A DNA stretch of 64,000 bases from Micromonospora sp. MH99 (GCF_021442385.1 NZ_MUZA01000009.1:87112-151111); one strand, 5' to 3'. Positions 1-7,790 are shown, counted from the first letter of the stretch. A program made the numbers and translations. The notes: a model not told the origin generated them from the letters alone.

Positions 1-1
1 C

Positions 2-88
2 GCGGTGCGGGGATCCAAGATCGAGGTCCGGCGGGTCGCCGGGGCCGACGAGGTCCCGGCGGACAGCGCGGGCAGCGGCCACCTCTGA
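2..88 (+). CDS. C-terminal end of a DGPF/YCII-type protein (partial)
   Basis: Only the last 28 codons are inside the window; the reading frame enters from the left edge and stops at a TGA that overlaps the ATG of the next gene (TGATG). The short tail (ending SAGSGHL) carries no diagnostic motif by itself. Small YCII/DGPF proteins are the usual partner directly upstream of ECF42 sigma factors, and the one-base stop/start overlap with such a sigma factor supports that identity. The assignment is therefore from context rather than from the visible residues. Confidence 0.6.
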   Translation, partial: AVRGSKIEVRRVAGADEVPADSAGSGHL

Positions 89-1359
89 TGGGTACGGCCG
101 ACGTCGAGGCCGTCTGGCGGATCGAGTCGGCGCGGATCGTCGCCGCGCTGACCCGGTTCACCGGCGACTTCGGGCTGGCCGAGGACGCCGCCCAGGAGGC
201 GGTGGCCGAGGCGCTCGTGTCGTGGCGGCGTGCCTCCCCGGCCAATCCGGGCGGTTGGCTGATGGCCACGGCCCGACGGCGGGCCATCGACGCGATCCGT
301 CGCCGACATGCGCTCCAGGAACGGTACGCCCTGCTGGCGGCCGACTCGGCAGGTGACGCAGCGGCCGGCCTCATGGTCGACGAGGACATCGACCCCGACC
401 GGATCGACGACGACGTGCTGGCGTTGATGTTCGTCAGCTGCCATCCGGTGCTCTCCCCCGAGGCCCGGGTGGCGCTGACCCTGCGCGTGGTCGGCGGCCT
501 GTCCAGCGAGGAGATCGCCCGCGCGTTCCTCGTCTCCGTGCCGACCGTGCAGGCCCGCATCACCCGCGCCAAGAAGACGATCGCGGCGACCCGGGTGCCG
601 TTCGAGCTGCCGCCGGCCGCCGAGCGCCGGGAACGGCTCGGCGGCGTGCTCAGCGTCCTGTACGTGATCTTCACCGAGGGCTCAACCGCCACGTCGGGCG
701 ACCGGTTGCTGCGCCCCGACGTCGCGTACGAGGCGATCCGGCTGGCCCGTACGCTGGCCGCGCTTGCACCGGACGAGCCGGAGGTGCACGGCCTGCTCGC
801 GTTGTGCGAGCTGACGGCCGCGCGTTTCCCGGCCCGGACCGGCCCGGACGGCTCCCCGGTCCTGCTGGCGGACCAGGACCGACGGCTGTGGAACGTCTCG
901 GCGATCCGTCGCGGGCTGGCCGCGCTGGCCAGGGCGTCGGCCCGCGGGCTCGGCCCGTACGGGTTGCAGGCCGCGATCGCCGCCGCCCACGCGACGGCGC
1001 CGTCTGTCGAGGCGACCGACTGGGGGCGGATCGTCGTGCTCTACGAGGCGCTCGGCCGGGTCGCCCCCTCACCGGTGGTCGACCTCAACCGGGCCGTCGC
1101 CGTGGCCATGGCCTCGGGCCCGGCGCAGGCCCTGGCCATCGTGGACGAGCTGATCGCCGCGAACCGGCTCCCCGGGTCGCACCTGGTCCCGACCGTACGC
1201 GGAGAGCTGCTGGCCCGACTCGGACGGCGGGCGGAAGCGCGTGCCGAGCTGGAGCTGGCCGCACGGCTGTGCGCCAACCAGCGGGAACGCTCGGTGCTGC
1301 TGCGCAAGGCGTCGGAGTCAGCGGACCCAGGACCGGCGCAGCGCGCCCCCATCGATTGA
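88..1359 (+). CDS. ECF sigma factor, ECF42 type, with C-terminal TPR-like extension
   Basis: RNA polymerase sigma factor of 423 residues, more than twice the length of a plain ECF factor. Sigma region 2 covers roughly residues 5-75 (GDFGLAEDAAQEAVAEAL, then the GGWLMATARRRAIDAIRRR segment), and region 4 roughly 125-175 (helix-turn-helix GLSSEEIARAFLVSVPTVQA). From about residue 185 follows the long C-terminal domain typical of ECF42 factors, with the YVIFTEGS motif and PDEPEVHGLLALCEL, which folds as TPR-like helices in this group. Transcription of DGPF genes by their own ECF42 factor is the known arrangement, and here the factor overlaps the end of such a gene by one base. No anti-sigma factor is adjacent; in this group the C-terminal extension is thought to do the regulating. 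Start ATG at 88 is set by the overlap. Confidence 0.9.
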   Translation: MGTADVEAVWRIESARIVAALTRFTGDFGLAEDAAQEAVAEALVSWRRASPANPGGWLMATARRRAIDAIRRRHALQERYALLAADSAGDAAAGLMVDEDIDPDRIDDDVLALMFVSCHPVLSPEARVALTLRVVGGLSSEEIARAFLVSVPTVQARITRAKKTIAATRVPFELPPAAERRERLGGVLSVLYVIFTEGSTATSGDRLLRPDVAYEAIRLARTLAALAPDEPEVHGLLALCELTAARFPARTGPDGSPVLLADQDRRLWNVSAIRRGLAALARASARGLGPYGLQAAIAAAHATAPSVEATDWGRIVVLYEALGRVAPSPVVDLNRAVAVAMASGPAQALAIVDELIAANRLPGSHLVPTVRGELLARLGRRAEARAELELAARLCANQRERSVLLRKASESADPGPAQRAPID

Positions 1360-1384
1360 CACTTTTCGTTACGACGGTGATAGT
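1356..1384 (+). promoter_or_regulatory. Candidate housekeeping-type promoter with overlapping inverted repeat
   Basis: TTGACA at 1356-1361 overlaps the stop codon of the sigma gene, and GATAGT at 1379-1384 lies 17 bases further, a good match to a sigma70-type promoter for the hydrolase gene at 1554. Arms GTTAC (1369-1373) and GTAAC (1384-1388) flank a 10-base spacer and could bind a repressor. The leader would be about 160 bases, which is long; no riboswitch fold was recognised in it. Confidence 0.4.
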
Positions 1385-1553
1385 AACTGCGTACCGCTCC
1401 CATCGGATCGCCTGTGGGGACCCCGCCGGGTGGTCGACGCGATCGCGCCTCGACCTGGCCCGTGGCCTGCGCTGACCGCTGTGGTCGCAGCGCGAACGAA
1501 CAGCCGCCACCGCCGCCGCAGGGAGCCCACCGTGACATCCGTTGGAGGGGTGC

Positions 1554-2804
1554 ATGAGAAGGAGATCGAAGATCTACGCGGGGCTGGTGAGCGTCATCGT
1601 CCCGGTCGCCTCGGTGATCGTGATGCTCGGCGCGACGCCGGCCGACGCCGCCGTCGGCGGTTCCGGGCCCTATCCCGCCGACTACGAGACCTCGGCCGGC
1701 CTGGCCAACCACACCATCTTCCGGCCCCAGACGCTCCCGTCCGAACGCCTCCCCATCTTCGTCTGGGGCAACGGCGGGTGCTCGGCCAATGGCCTCTCCC
1801 AGGGCAACTTCCTGCGCGAGATCGCCTCCCACGGCTTTCTCGCCATCGCCAACGGCGCCCCGAACGGATCGGGCTCGACCACCTCCCAGATGCTCACCCA
1901 GTCCATCGACTGGGCCGTCGCGGAGAACTCCCGGCAGGGCAGCAAGTACTTCAACAAGCTCGACACCACCAAGGTCGCCGTCGCGGGCTTCTCCTGCGGA
2001 GGGCTGGAGGCGTACGCCGTCTCGGCCGACCCGCGCGTCACCACGACCGGCATCTTCAGCAGCGGACTGCTGAACGACGCCGACGACTACCAGCTCAGGC
2101 GGCTGACCAAGCCGATCGCCTACTTCATCGGCGGGCCCAGCGACATCGCCTACCCCAACGCCATGGACGACTGGGGCAAGCTGCCCGCCGGGCTCCCCGC
2201 CTTCATGGGCAACCTCAACGTCGGTCATGGCGGCACCTACGACCAGGCCAACGGCGGCGAGTTCGGCCGCGTCGCGGTGCTCTACCTCAAGTGGCGCCTG
2301 AAGGACGACACCACCGCCGGCGCCAACTTCGTCGGCCCCGACTGCGGCCTGTGCCGCAGCCAGTGGACCGTCCAGCAGAAGAACCTGACGCTCGACGGCG
2401 GCACGCCACCCACCACGCCGCCACCCACCACGCCGCCACCCACCACGCCTCCGCCCACCACACCTCCGCCCACGACGCCCCCGCCGACCACGCCGCCGCC
2501 CACCGGCACCCCGGCCTGCACCGCGGTCTACGCCGTGCAGGACCAGTGGAACGGCGGATTCGTGGCCACCGTTACCGTCACCGCGGGGACCGCCGCGCTC
2601 ACCGGCTGGCGGGTCACCCTCACCCTGCCGAGCGGAGCGTCGGTCAGCTCGCTGTGGAACGGCGTCGCCAGCGGTACCAGCGGCACCATCACCGTGGCCA
2701 ACCAGAGCTACAACGGACGACTGGCGGCGGGCCAGAGCGCCAGTTTCGGGTTCCAGGGCACCGGCAACGGCAGCGGCACCACCGCCACCTGCGCCGGAAG
2801 CTGA
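1554..2804 (+). CDS. Secreted alpha/beta hydrolase with C-terminal CBM2
   Basis: Secreted protein of 416 residues. I use the ATG at 1554 because GGAGGGG lies at 1544-1550; an upstream in-frame TTG at 1542 would bury that ribosome site. A signal peptide (RRRSK, then a hydrophobic core ending ATPADA) covers about 1-35. The catalytic part (about 40-280) has the alpha/beta-hydrolase nucleophile elbow GFSCGG near residue 145 and an FVWGNGGCSANG oxyanion-type strand near 65, as in secreted polymer esterases and dienelactone-hydrolase-like proteins. A PT-rich linker (about 283-320) leads to a cellulose-binding module of family 2 (about 321-416) with bracketing cysteines (ACTAV, ATCAG) and conserved tryptophans (DQWNGGF, LTGWRV, SSLWNG). 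The CBM suggests action at plant cell-wall polysaccharide, e.g. removal of ester groups, but the substrate is not readable from sequence. Confidence 0.8.
   Translation: MRRRSKIYAGLVSVIVPVASVIVMLGATPADAAVGGSGPYPADYETSAGLANHTIFRPQTLPSERLPIFVWGNGGCSANGLSQGNFLREIASHGFLAIANGAPNGSGSTTSQMLTQSIDWAVAENSRQGSKYFNKLDTTKVAVAGFSCGGLEAYAVSADPRVTTTGIFSSGLLNDADDYQLRRLTKPIAYFIGGPSDIAYPNAMDDWGKLPAGLPAFMGNLNVGHGGTYDQANGGEFGRVAVLYLKWRLKDDTTAGANFVGPDCGLCRSQWTVQQKNLTLDGGTPPTTPPPTTPPPTTPPPTTPPPTTPPPTTPPPTGTPACTAVYAVQDQWNGGFVATVTVTAGTAALTGWRVTLTLPSGASVSSLWNGVASGTSGTITVANQSYNGRLAAGQSASFGFQGTGNGSGTTATCAGS
2407..2500 (+). repeat. 15-bp minisatellite encoding the PT-rich linker
   Basis: About six imperfect copies of CCACCCACCACGCCG, each encoding PPTTP, form the flexible linker between catalytic domain and CBM2 of the hydrolase. 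Third positions drift toward the right end (ccg, cct, ccc), so left copies look younger. Such linkers vary in copy number between strains. Confidence 0.85.
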
Positions 2805-2811
2805 CGTGGGC

Positions 2812-2854
2812 CAGCTCTGCGGGTCGGGGCCGCTGGCACCGGCCCGCAGAGCTG
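2812..2854 (+). terminator. Hairpin terminator after the CBM2 hydrolase
   Basis: Perfect 12-bp arms CAGCTCTGCGGG (2812-2823) and CCCGCAGAGCTG (2843-2854) start 8 bases after the hydrolase stop. There is no T-run after the stem, as is common in high-GC actinobacteria. Confidence 0.7.
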
Positions 2855-2899
2855 TCGCGCGCCGTCAGGGCGCACCGGTCGGCATGCGAGACTGCCGCG

Positions 2900-3433
2900 G
2901 TGCCCTGGGAAGCCGCGACGCCGCCCCGCCCGCCCGCACACCCCGTCGCGCTGACACCTGTCGACCGGTCGCACCGGGCGGTGCTCGGCAATCTGGGTCA
3001 GTTGTACCGCCATGACCTGTCCGAGGCGTACGGTCACCTGCCCAACGACGACGGCACATTCAACGACCGGCCACTCGACCGGTTTCTCGCCGGCGTCGAC
3101 CCGCACCGCCGGGCCTGGCTGATCACCGCGGCCGGCCGTACGGCGGGGTTCGTGATGACCACGCCGACCGAGGACGGCGGCACGTCCGTCACCACCTTCT
3201 TCGTTGTCCGAGCGCTGCGCCGCACCGGCGTCGGCCGTACCGCCGCCGTGCAGGTCATCTCGCTGTTCCCCGGCAGGTGGAGCATCGGCTTCCAGCGGTA
3301 CAACCCCGGCGTCGAAGCGTTCTGGTCGCGGGTGGCGGACCAGGTCGTCGGCGACGCGTGGGAGGTCCACGACGGTCCCGCCGCCGAAACGCGGCCCCCC
3401 GACACCTTCCTCACCTTCACCACCGCCGGCTGA
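2900..3433 (+). CDS. GNAT-family acetyltransferase-like protein
   Basis: Protein of 177 residues from a GTG at 2900 (VPWEAATPPRPP); no better start is in frame. It has the layout of small GNAT proteins: LTPVDRSHRAVLGNLGQLYRHDLSE at the N-terminus, acceptor-side strands WLITAAGRTAGFVM, the core VTTFFVVRALRRTGVGRTAA that stands where the acetyl-CoA pyrophosphate loop (R/Q-x-x-G-x-G/A) is expected, and the closing IGFQRYNPGVEAFWSRVADQ helix/strand. Substrate unknown. It follows a terminator, so it is probably transcribed separately from the hydrolase. Confidence 0.7.
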   Translation: MPWEAATPPRPPAHPVALTPVDRSHRAVLGNLGQLYRHDLSEAYGHLPNDDGTFNDRPLDRFLAGVDPHRRAWLITAAGRTAGFVMTTPTEDGGTSVTTFFVVRALRRTGVGRTAAVQVISLFPGRWSIGFQRYNPGVEAFWSRVADQVVGDAWEVHDGPAAETRPPDTFLTFTTAG

Positions 3434-3493
3434 CCGGATCGTCGCGGCGAACTGCGGTCCGGCGTGCCATCGGCGGGCGTGGCCGGGGAACGG

Positions 3494-3976
3494 TCAGCCC
3501 TGTCGCCACACCTGGAACGTCTGCTGCACCCGCCACGCGCCGTCGGGCTGCCGCGCCTCGTTGCGCCAGCGGAACTCGTCGGCGGCGATGTCGGAGAAGG
3601 TCCACCGCAGATCACCGCCGTCGAGCACGATCAGCTCGCCGACGCGGGCGGCCCGGAAGGTGTGCGTCCGATGCCGGCCCGGCCCGACCCACGTCGAACG
3701 CCAGATGCCCGGCCCTGCCGTCGGATCGGGGAAGCGCACGCTGACGCCGTGCTCGACGCCGGGCAGGATCCAGACGTCGGTGGTCGCTCGGCCGCCCAAC
3801 GCGTACCCGAAGTGCCACTCGCCCCGCCGGACGGACGAGGACCCGTCGGGGTCGTACTCGGTGCAGTCCAGTGCCCAGGAACCCGTGAACTGTCCGAACA
3901 GGCTGAGGTCGACGCCATCGGCCGGACCGTCCGCGAGGAAGGCGGCACCGACGGCGAGTGACGAGTCGTGGACCAT
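3494..3976 (-). CDS. Conserved hypothetical protein, lipocalin-like (DUF1579-type)
   Basis: Protein of 160 residues with no signal peptide. It is rich in alternating strands with aromatic residues (FTGSWALDCTEYDPDG, GEWHFGYALGGRATTDVW, WRSTWVGPGRHRTHTF), a pattern of a calycin-like beta-barrel as in DUF1579-type proteins. The closing segment WRVQQTFQVWRQG is typical of that group. No catalytic residue can be named. It shares its strand with the hemoglobin fusion gene upstream, 27 bases away, and may be cotranscribed with it. Confidence 0.6.
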   Translation of the reverse strand: MVHDSSLAVGAAFLADGPADGVDLSLFGQFTGSWALDCTEYDPDGSSSVRRGEWHFGYALGGRATTDVWILPGVEHGVSVRFPDPTAGPGIWRSTWVGPGRHRTHTFRAARVGELIVLDGGDLRWTFSDIAADEFRWRNEARQPDGAWRVQQTFQVWRQG

Positions 3977-4003
3977 GCCGAAACGATAGCCACACCGCGG
4001 GCG

Positions 4004-4768
4004 TCACCGTCGATACGGCGGGGCCACGCCCCAGCCCCAGCGTGGCACGGGTGCCTGCCGGACCGGGTTCGCGTCGGGCTGGGAATTGCGTACGGCCAGC
4101 CGGGTGCCCCACTCAAGGTAGCCCGTGAAGGCGGCCCGGAACTCCGGATCGTCGGGAAGGGCGACCTCGTCGGCGGCGTCCATCATGAGGTTGACCCACC
4201 GTCGACGCTGCGCCTCGCTGATCGCCAGGCCCAGGTGCTGGCCGACCATGTGGCGGTAGCCGCCGCGCTGGGTGGTGTAGGCGGCCGGCCCGCCGAAGAC
4301 CTCGGCGAGCCAGAGCGCCACGTACCGGGCGTGGTCGGGGTCCATGTGGGCGAACATCGGCGCGAGGAGGTCGTCGGAGCGGACCAGGCGGTAGAAGGCG
4401 TCGCAGAGCTTCGTGAACGCCTCGGTGCCGCCGGCCCACTCGTACAGGCTCGGCGGCGCGGCGCCACCGTGGCCGGCGACCGAGGTTCGGCCGTAGTGCC
4501 GCATCTCGTCGATGTCCTCGACGTACGGCCTGACCGCGGCGAGGAACCGCCCGAACACCGGACCGCCCCGGAACCCGTTCAGGTGCCCGTCGACCGACGT
4601 CCAGGTGATGCGCAACACGTGGCAGCTGGCGTCGTCCAGGCAGCGGCTCAACTCGTAGTCCACGCACTCCGGCGCCGCCCTCAGCTCGCCGGCGGCCCGC
4701 TCGTACGCCGCCTCGAAACCCTCCAGCCGCGCCGGCGGCACGCGGTACCTGATGTACTCGATGACCAT
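4004..4768 (-). CDS. Antibiotic-biosynthesis-monooxygenase domain fused to a group II truncated hemoglobin
   Basis: A 254-residue two-domain protein. Residues 1-95 form an ABM ferredoxin-like domain (MVIEYIRYRVPPARLEGFEAAYERAA, HVLRITWTSVDGHLNGFRGG). Residues about 108-235 form a truncated hemoglobin of group II: SLYEWAGGTEAFTKLCDAFYRLV with the B-helix tyrosine, AEVFGGPAAYTTQRGG, the probable heme-ligating His in VGQHLGLAISEAQ, and RRRWVNLM with the Trp (position G8) that marks this group. Such fusions are known from actinobacteria; the hemoglobin may handle O2, NO or peroxide while the ABM domain oxidises or binds an aromatic or quinone compound. The gene is divergent from the HxlR regulator at 4840 and shares a 22-bp palindromic operator with it, which suggests redox or quinone-responsive control. 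Confidence 0.85.
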   Translation of the reverse strand: MVIEYIRYRVPPARLEGFEAAYERAAGELRAAPECVDYELSRCLDDASCHVLRITWTSVDGHLNGFRGGPVFGRFLAAVRPYVEDIDEMRHYGRTSVAGHGGAAPPSLYEWAGGTEAFTKLCDAFYRLVRSDDLLAPMFAHMDPDHARYVALWLAEVFGGPAAYTTQRGGYRHMVGQHLGLAISEAQRRRWVNLMMDAADEVALPDDPEFRAAFTGYLEWGTRLAVRNSQPDANPVRQAPVPRWGWGVAPPYRR

Positions 4769-4803
4769 GGTTACAGCGCAACACCCACGGCGGCGATGAT
4801 CAA

Positions 4804-4825
4804 GTACGCACCTTTTGGTGCGTAC
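4804..4825. promoter_or_regulatory. Operator palindrome between the ABM-hemoglobin gene and the HxlR gene
   Basis: Perfect 9-bp arms GTACGCACC (4804-4812) and GGTGCGTAC (4817-4825) flank TTTT. It sits 35 bases before the hemoglobin-fusion start and 14 bases before the HxlR start. HxlR/QorR-type regulators commonly bind GTAC-ended palindromes between divergent genes, so autoregulation and control of the neighbour are likely. Confidence 0.8.
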
Positions 4826-4839
4826 CGAAGGAGACCACG

Positions 4840-5247
4840 ATGGCCAAGCGTTACCACTGCCCGGTGGAGTTCGCCGTCGACGTCATCGGCGGGAAGTGGC
4901 GGCCGGTGATCCTGGCCCACCTCAAGGAGGGCGTGCACCGCTATGGCGAACTGCGCCGCCGGATGCCCGACGTCAGCGAGAAGATGCTGACCCAGCGGCT
5001 GCGCGAGCTGGAGGCCGACGGGCTCGTCGCGCGCCACGACCTGGAGACCACACCCCCGCATGTGGAGTACCGACTCACCGAGGAGGGGCTCAGCCTCGCA
5101 CCGGTGCTGCAGGCCCTCTACGACTGGGGGGCCGCGCGGGCCGCACGTACCGGCACGGCCATCGAGGAACCCGCTGCCGTGGCGAATGAGCGCACGTTCG
5201 GAGAAGTTCGGTCGGAGCGAGTGCCCGATACTGCTCGACGTGAGTGA
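4840..5247 (+). CDS. HxlR-family winged-helix transcriptional regulator
   Basis: Protein of 135 residues. It opens with the family signature CPVEFAVDVIGGKWRPVIL (residues 7-25), with the N-terminal cysteine that serves as a redox or electrophile sensor in several HxlR members. The winged helix follows (RYGELRRRMPDVSEKMLTQR recognition helix; THHV-like wing TTPPHVEYRLTEEG). The start is supported by GAAGGAG six bases upstream. The C-terminal 30 residues (AIEEPAAVANERTFGE onward) are poorly conserved. Its last 8 bases overlap the next gene. Likely represses itself and the divergent ABM-hemoglobin gene through the adjacent palindrome. Confidence 0.9.
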   Translation: MAKRYHCPVEFAVDVIGGKWRPVILAHLKEGVHRYGELRRRMPDVSEKMLTQRLRELEADGLVARHDLETTPPHVEYRLTEEGLSLAPVLQALYDWGAARAARTGTAIEEPAAVANERTFGEVRSERVPDTARRE

Positions 5248-6160
5248 AACCGCAGGCCCGGGCCGCTGGGATGTGGCCAACACGGCACTGCGCTCGGCTG
5301 CCGACCGGTTCACCGAGCTGGTGGCCGCCGCGCCGTCGCCCACGGCCATGGTCACCGACGACTGGACCCTCGCCGACACCGTCGCGCACGTGGTGTCGAT
5401 CGCGGCGCTGTACGTGTCCCGGCTGGACGGCACCGAGGTCGCCATCCGGGTGCCGGGCCTGGAGGACATGCTCGCCGTCACGAACGTCGACACGGTCGCC
5501 GACGTCAACAGCCACGTACTCGCCCACTTCACCGAGCGGGATCCGGAAGTCCTGCTGTCGCGGTTGAACACCGCGGTCGCCCACCTCCTGGCCACGACCG
5601 CGGATCCACTGTCGACGGTGAGCTGGCTGGGCAACGCGCGGGTGACGGTCGGCGGTCTGTTCGCCCATCTCACCAACGAGCTGCTCGTGCACGGCTGGGA
5701 CGTCGCGCGGGCGCTGCGCCGACCGTGGCCGATGCCGGACGAACACGCCGCGCTCTACTGGGACCTCTTCATGTTCGACATGCTGCGTGACTCGTACGGC
5801 GTGCTGCTCAACACCGAGCTGCCGATGCCTCGCCACCACGTGTCGGTGCAGTTCCGGTCGGAGTTCACATCGACCACGACGCTGACGCTGGGCGACCGCA
5901 GGGTGTGGATCGCGCCGCCCGACGGCCCGTTCGACGCGCGCGTGACGTTCCGGCCCGCCCGGTTCAACCTGATGATGTTCGGCCGGATCAGCATCGCGCA
6001 GGCGGTGCTGCGGCGCGACGTCGTCATCGGCGGGCCACGGCCGTGGCGGCTGCCCGCGTTCCTGCGGGTCGTGCACATGCCCAACGGTCGGCTCGCGCCG
6101 GCGGAAACGCAGAGGGCAGACCGACCACTGCGGGACAGGCCGAACGACGACGCCGGCTGA
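5240..6160 (+). CDS. Mycothiol-dependent maleylpyruvate-isomerase-fold (DinB-like) protein
   Basis: Protein of 306 residues from GTG 5240, which overlaps the HxlR stop (GTGAGTGA). The N-terminal half (about 10-170) is the four-helix MDMPI_N/DinB bundle: WTLADTVAHVV supplies the first metal-binding His and FAHLTNELLVHGWD the later His/Glu/His cluster. The C-terminal half (about 200-285) has an SCP2-like strand pattern (VSVQFRSEFTSTTTLTLGDRRVWIAP, FDARVTFRPARFNLMMFGRI). Family members use mycothiol as cofactor in isomerisation or thiol-transfer. Overlap with an HxlR regulator hints at a role in handling a reactive metabolite; the actual substrate is unknown. Confidence 0.75.
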   Translation: MSETAGPGRWDVANTALRSAADRFTELVAAAPSPTAMVTDDWTLADTVAHVVSIAALYVSRLDGTEVAIRVPGLEDMLAVTNVDTVADVNSHVLAHFTERDPEVLLSRLNTAVAHLLATTADPLSTVSWLGNARVTVGGLFAHLTNELLVHGWDVARALRRPWPMPDEHAALYWDLFMFDMLRDSYGVLLNTELPMPRHHVSVQFRSEFTSTTTLTLGDRRVWIAPPDGPFDARVTFRPARFNLMMFGRISIAQAVLRRDVVIGGPRPWRLPAFLRVVHMPNGRLAPAETQRADRPLRDRPNDDAG

Positions 6161-6190
6161 TCGTTGTACGCCGCGACGGCCGCTCGGCTG

Positions 6191-6538
6191 TCAGCTGGCC
6201 CGGTAGGTGAGGTAGCGGCCCTCTGTCCAGCTGTGGAAGTTGTTGAGTTCGGTTGCCGGGCCGCTGCAGTCGGTGCTCTGGTAGCCGGGCACCGAACGGA
6301 AGCCACCGCTCCAGGTGAGCATCCAGGCCGCGTCGGCCGGCACCTGATGGCAGATGCCGTCGGGTGTGGCCAGCCTGCCGGCCACCTCGGTCGGGTAGCT
6401 CGAGTAGAAGACCAGGCCCTGGTCCGGGCTCTGGAACGGTTCGCCAGCCACCGCAGGCGACCCCGGCAGCGTCACGGCCGATGCGGCGATCAGGACGGCG
6501 GCGAGACTCGCGGTGGTCCGGCGGGCGGATGCGCGCAT
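6191..6538 (-). CDS. Small secreted protein of unknown function
   Basis: A 115-residue protein from ATG 6538, preceded by AAAGGA. Signal peptide about 1-32 (RASARRTTASLAAVLIAASAVTL, cleavage near AVAG). The mature part of about 84 residues has two cysteines (DGICHQ and STDCSG) and many aromatic residues (FYSSYPTEV, WMLTWSGG, YQSTDC, FHSWTEGRYLTY), as expected of a compact disulfide-bonded extracellular protein. No family recognised. It is convergent with the MDMPI gene and divergent from the gene at 6709. Confidence 0.7.
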   Translation of the reverse strand: MRASARRTTASLAAVLIAASAVTLPGSPAVAGEPFQSPDQGLVFYSSYPTEVAGRLATPDGICHQVPADAAWMLTWSGGFRSVPGYQSTDCSGPATELNNFHSWTEGRYLTYRAS

Positions 6539-6603
6539 GAGTGGTCCTTTCGGGACGGTGGTCAGAGGGCGGACCAAAAGTTGACTCGGTCCAGACTCAG
6601 ACT

Positions 6604-6619
6604 GACATATATCGATGTC
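6604..6619. promoter_or_regulatory. Candidate operator between divergent genes
   Basis: GACATATATCGATGTC has 5-bp arms GACAT and ATGTC around an AT-rich centre, in the only notably AT-rich spot of this intergenic region. It lies 66 bases before the small secreted protein and 90 bases before the gene at 6709. No regulator gene is adjacent, so the binding factor is unknown. Confidence 0.35.
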
Positions 6620-6708
6620 GTAATCCATCCGGGACGCCCTTCGGCACGCATCGCGGCAGACACTCGCGCGTGATCGTGTCGGTGAACCCGTGGCTACACT
6701 GCACGACC

Positions 6709-7350
6709 ATGCGCTCGGGCGAGATTCTCGACCAGCTCGACGCCGCGGCCGAGGACTTCCGGTTCCCGGACCTGGGCCACGGTTACTACTTTGCGGTCGA
6801 CGCACGGCTGCACGCCTATCGCGACGCGGACCGGTGGGCGCTCATCGTGGAGACGTTGGGATATTCGCCCAGGGCTGGCAACCTCATCGACGTCCTGCAC
6901 GTCTTCGGCAACTGCCTCACCACGGGACAACCGGGCTTTGGCAACGAGGACTTCCTCAGCCGGATCGACAACTGGGACGAGATCGAGGATGTCGACGAGC
7001 CCGAGATCTACTGCGGAAACCCGATCGAGGTACGAGGCCGGCGGATCGCCGTAGCAGCCGAGCCGGGCGAGGAACTCTTCGACGTGTTTCGCCGGCTCGT
7101 TCCGGAACACCGGGAGCTGCTCCTGGCCGACGACGTCGAACTGCGGCGGCGGATCCCGGCCGACCTCCCCGAGATCATGCGATTGGACCGGTGGCACCAC
7201 CCGGACCTTGTCCAGGACACCCTTCCCAGTCGCTCAACGACCTTCCGCCAGCTCGCCGACGTGCTGGCGACGGGAGACGCGAGTCGGTACGCGCCAGACC
7301 TACCACCCAACACACACTGGTCCCACTGGCCGGAGTCCGGGACCCTGTGA
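6709..7350 (+). CDS. Conserved hypothetical protein (DUF7003-like)
   Basis: Soluble protein of 213 residues, no signal peptide or membrane segment. Conserved-looking blocks are EILDQLDAAAEDFRFPDLGH, GYYFAVDARLHAYRDADRWALIVETLGY and NLIDVLHVFGNCL near the N-terminus, and a C-terminal ELLLADDVELRRRIPADLPEIMRLDRWHHPDL. The pattern matches a hypothetical family common in actinobacteria that I recall as DUF7003; its function is not established. Start ATG 6709 is the first in a region that looks conserved, but no strong ribosome site precedes it. Confidence 0.65.
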   Translation: MRSGEILDQLDAAAEDFRFPDLGHGYYFAVDARLHAYRDADRWALIVETLGYSPRAGNLIDVLHVFGNCLTTGQPGFGNEDFLSRIDNWDEIEDVDEPEIYCGNPIEVRGRRIAVAAEPGEELFDVFRRLVPEHRELLLADDVELRRRIPADLPEIMRLDRWHHPDLVQDTLPSRSTTFRQLADVLATGDASRYAPDLPPNTHWSHWPESGTL

Positions 7351-7392
7351 CCCTCACCGCGAGACGGTGCGGCCGCCGCGATGAGTGTGGGT

Positions 7393-7740
7393 TCAGTCCC
7401 TCGGGTCAGGGGACGTCGACCCGGGAAGGCTCGCGACGACAAGCTCCACGGCCTCCGCCGCTGTCGTGGCCTCACCGAGCAGCCGTTCATAGCCCGGGGT
7501 GTAGACCTGGTACGGAGGGCCGCCACACACGATGAAGGGCAGGTCGTCGGTGCGGACAGCGGGGTACGGTGGCCGGGCGGTCCGGAAGAACTTCAGCGTT
7601 CCGTGCGTGGGAAGCGGGAAGAACGTTCGCAGCGTCGGGTGCTCGTAGGCGGCGGTCACCACCGGATCGCCGGACCACCAATTCGGTGCGCCGTGCACGA
7701 GATCCCGCCACGTCTCGGCGGCTTCGATGTTCTCCTTCAC
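7393..7740 (-). CDS. DUF6193-like hypothetical protein
   Basis: Protein of 115 residues from GTG 7740, chosen because GGGAGGA lies seven bases upstream. The block AAYEHPTLRTFFPLPTHGTL and the later VRTDDLPFIVCGGPPYQV and LLGEATTAAEAVELVVASLP fit the small DUF6193 family, which is often annotated near natural-product or toxin-immunity genes; no function is proven. It lies 50 bases downstream of the split gene at 7791-9049 on the same strand and is probably cotranscribed. Confidence 0.6.
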   Translation of the reverse strand: MKENIEAAETWRDLVHGAPNWWSGDPVVTAAYEHPTLRTFFPLPTHGTLKFFRTARPPYPAVRTDDLPFIVCGGPPYQVYTPGYERLLGEATTAAEAVELVVASLPGSTSPDPRD

Positions 7741-7790
7741 CGAGCCATCCTCCCACTGCCGGGCCAGGCTGAGCAGGACACCTGACGGGG

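Noticed and set aside
4804..4825. The palindrome before hxlR as a transcription terminator
   Set aside because: It lies between two divergent starts, not after a gene, and the T residues are in the loop; an operator explains it better.
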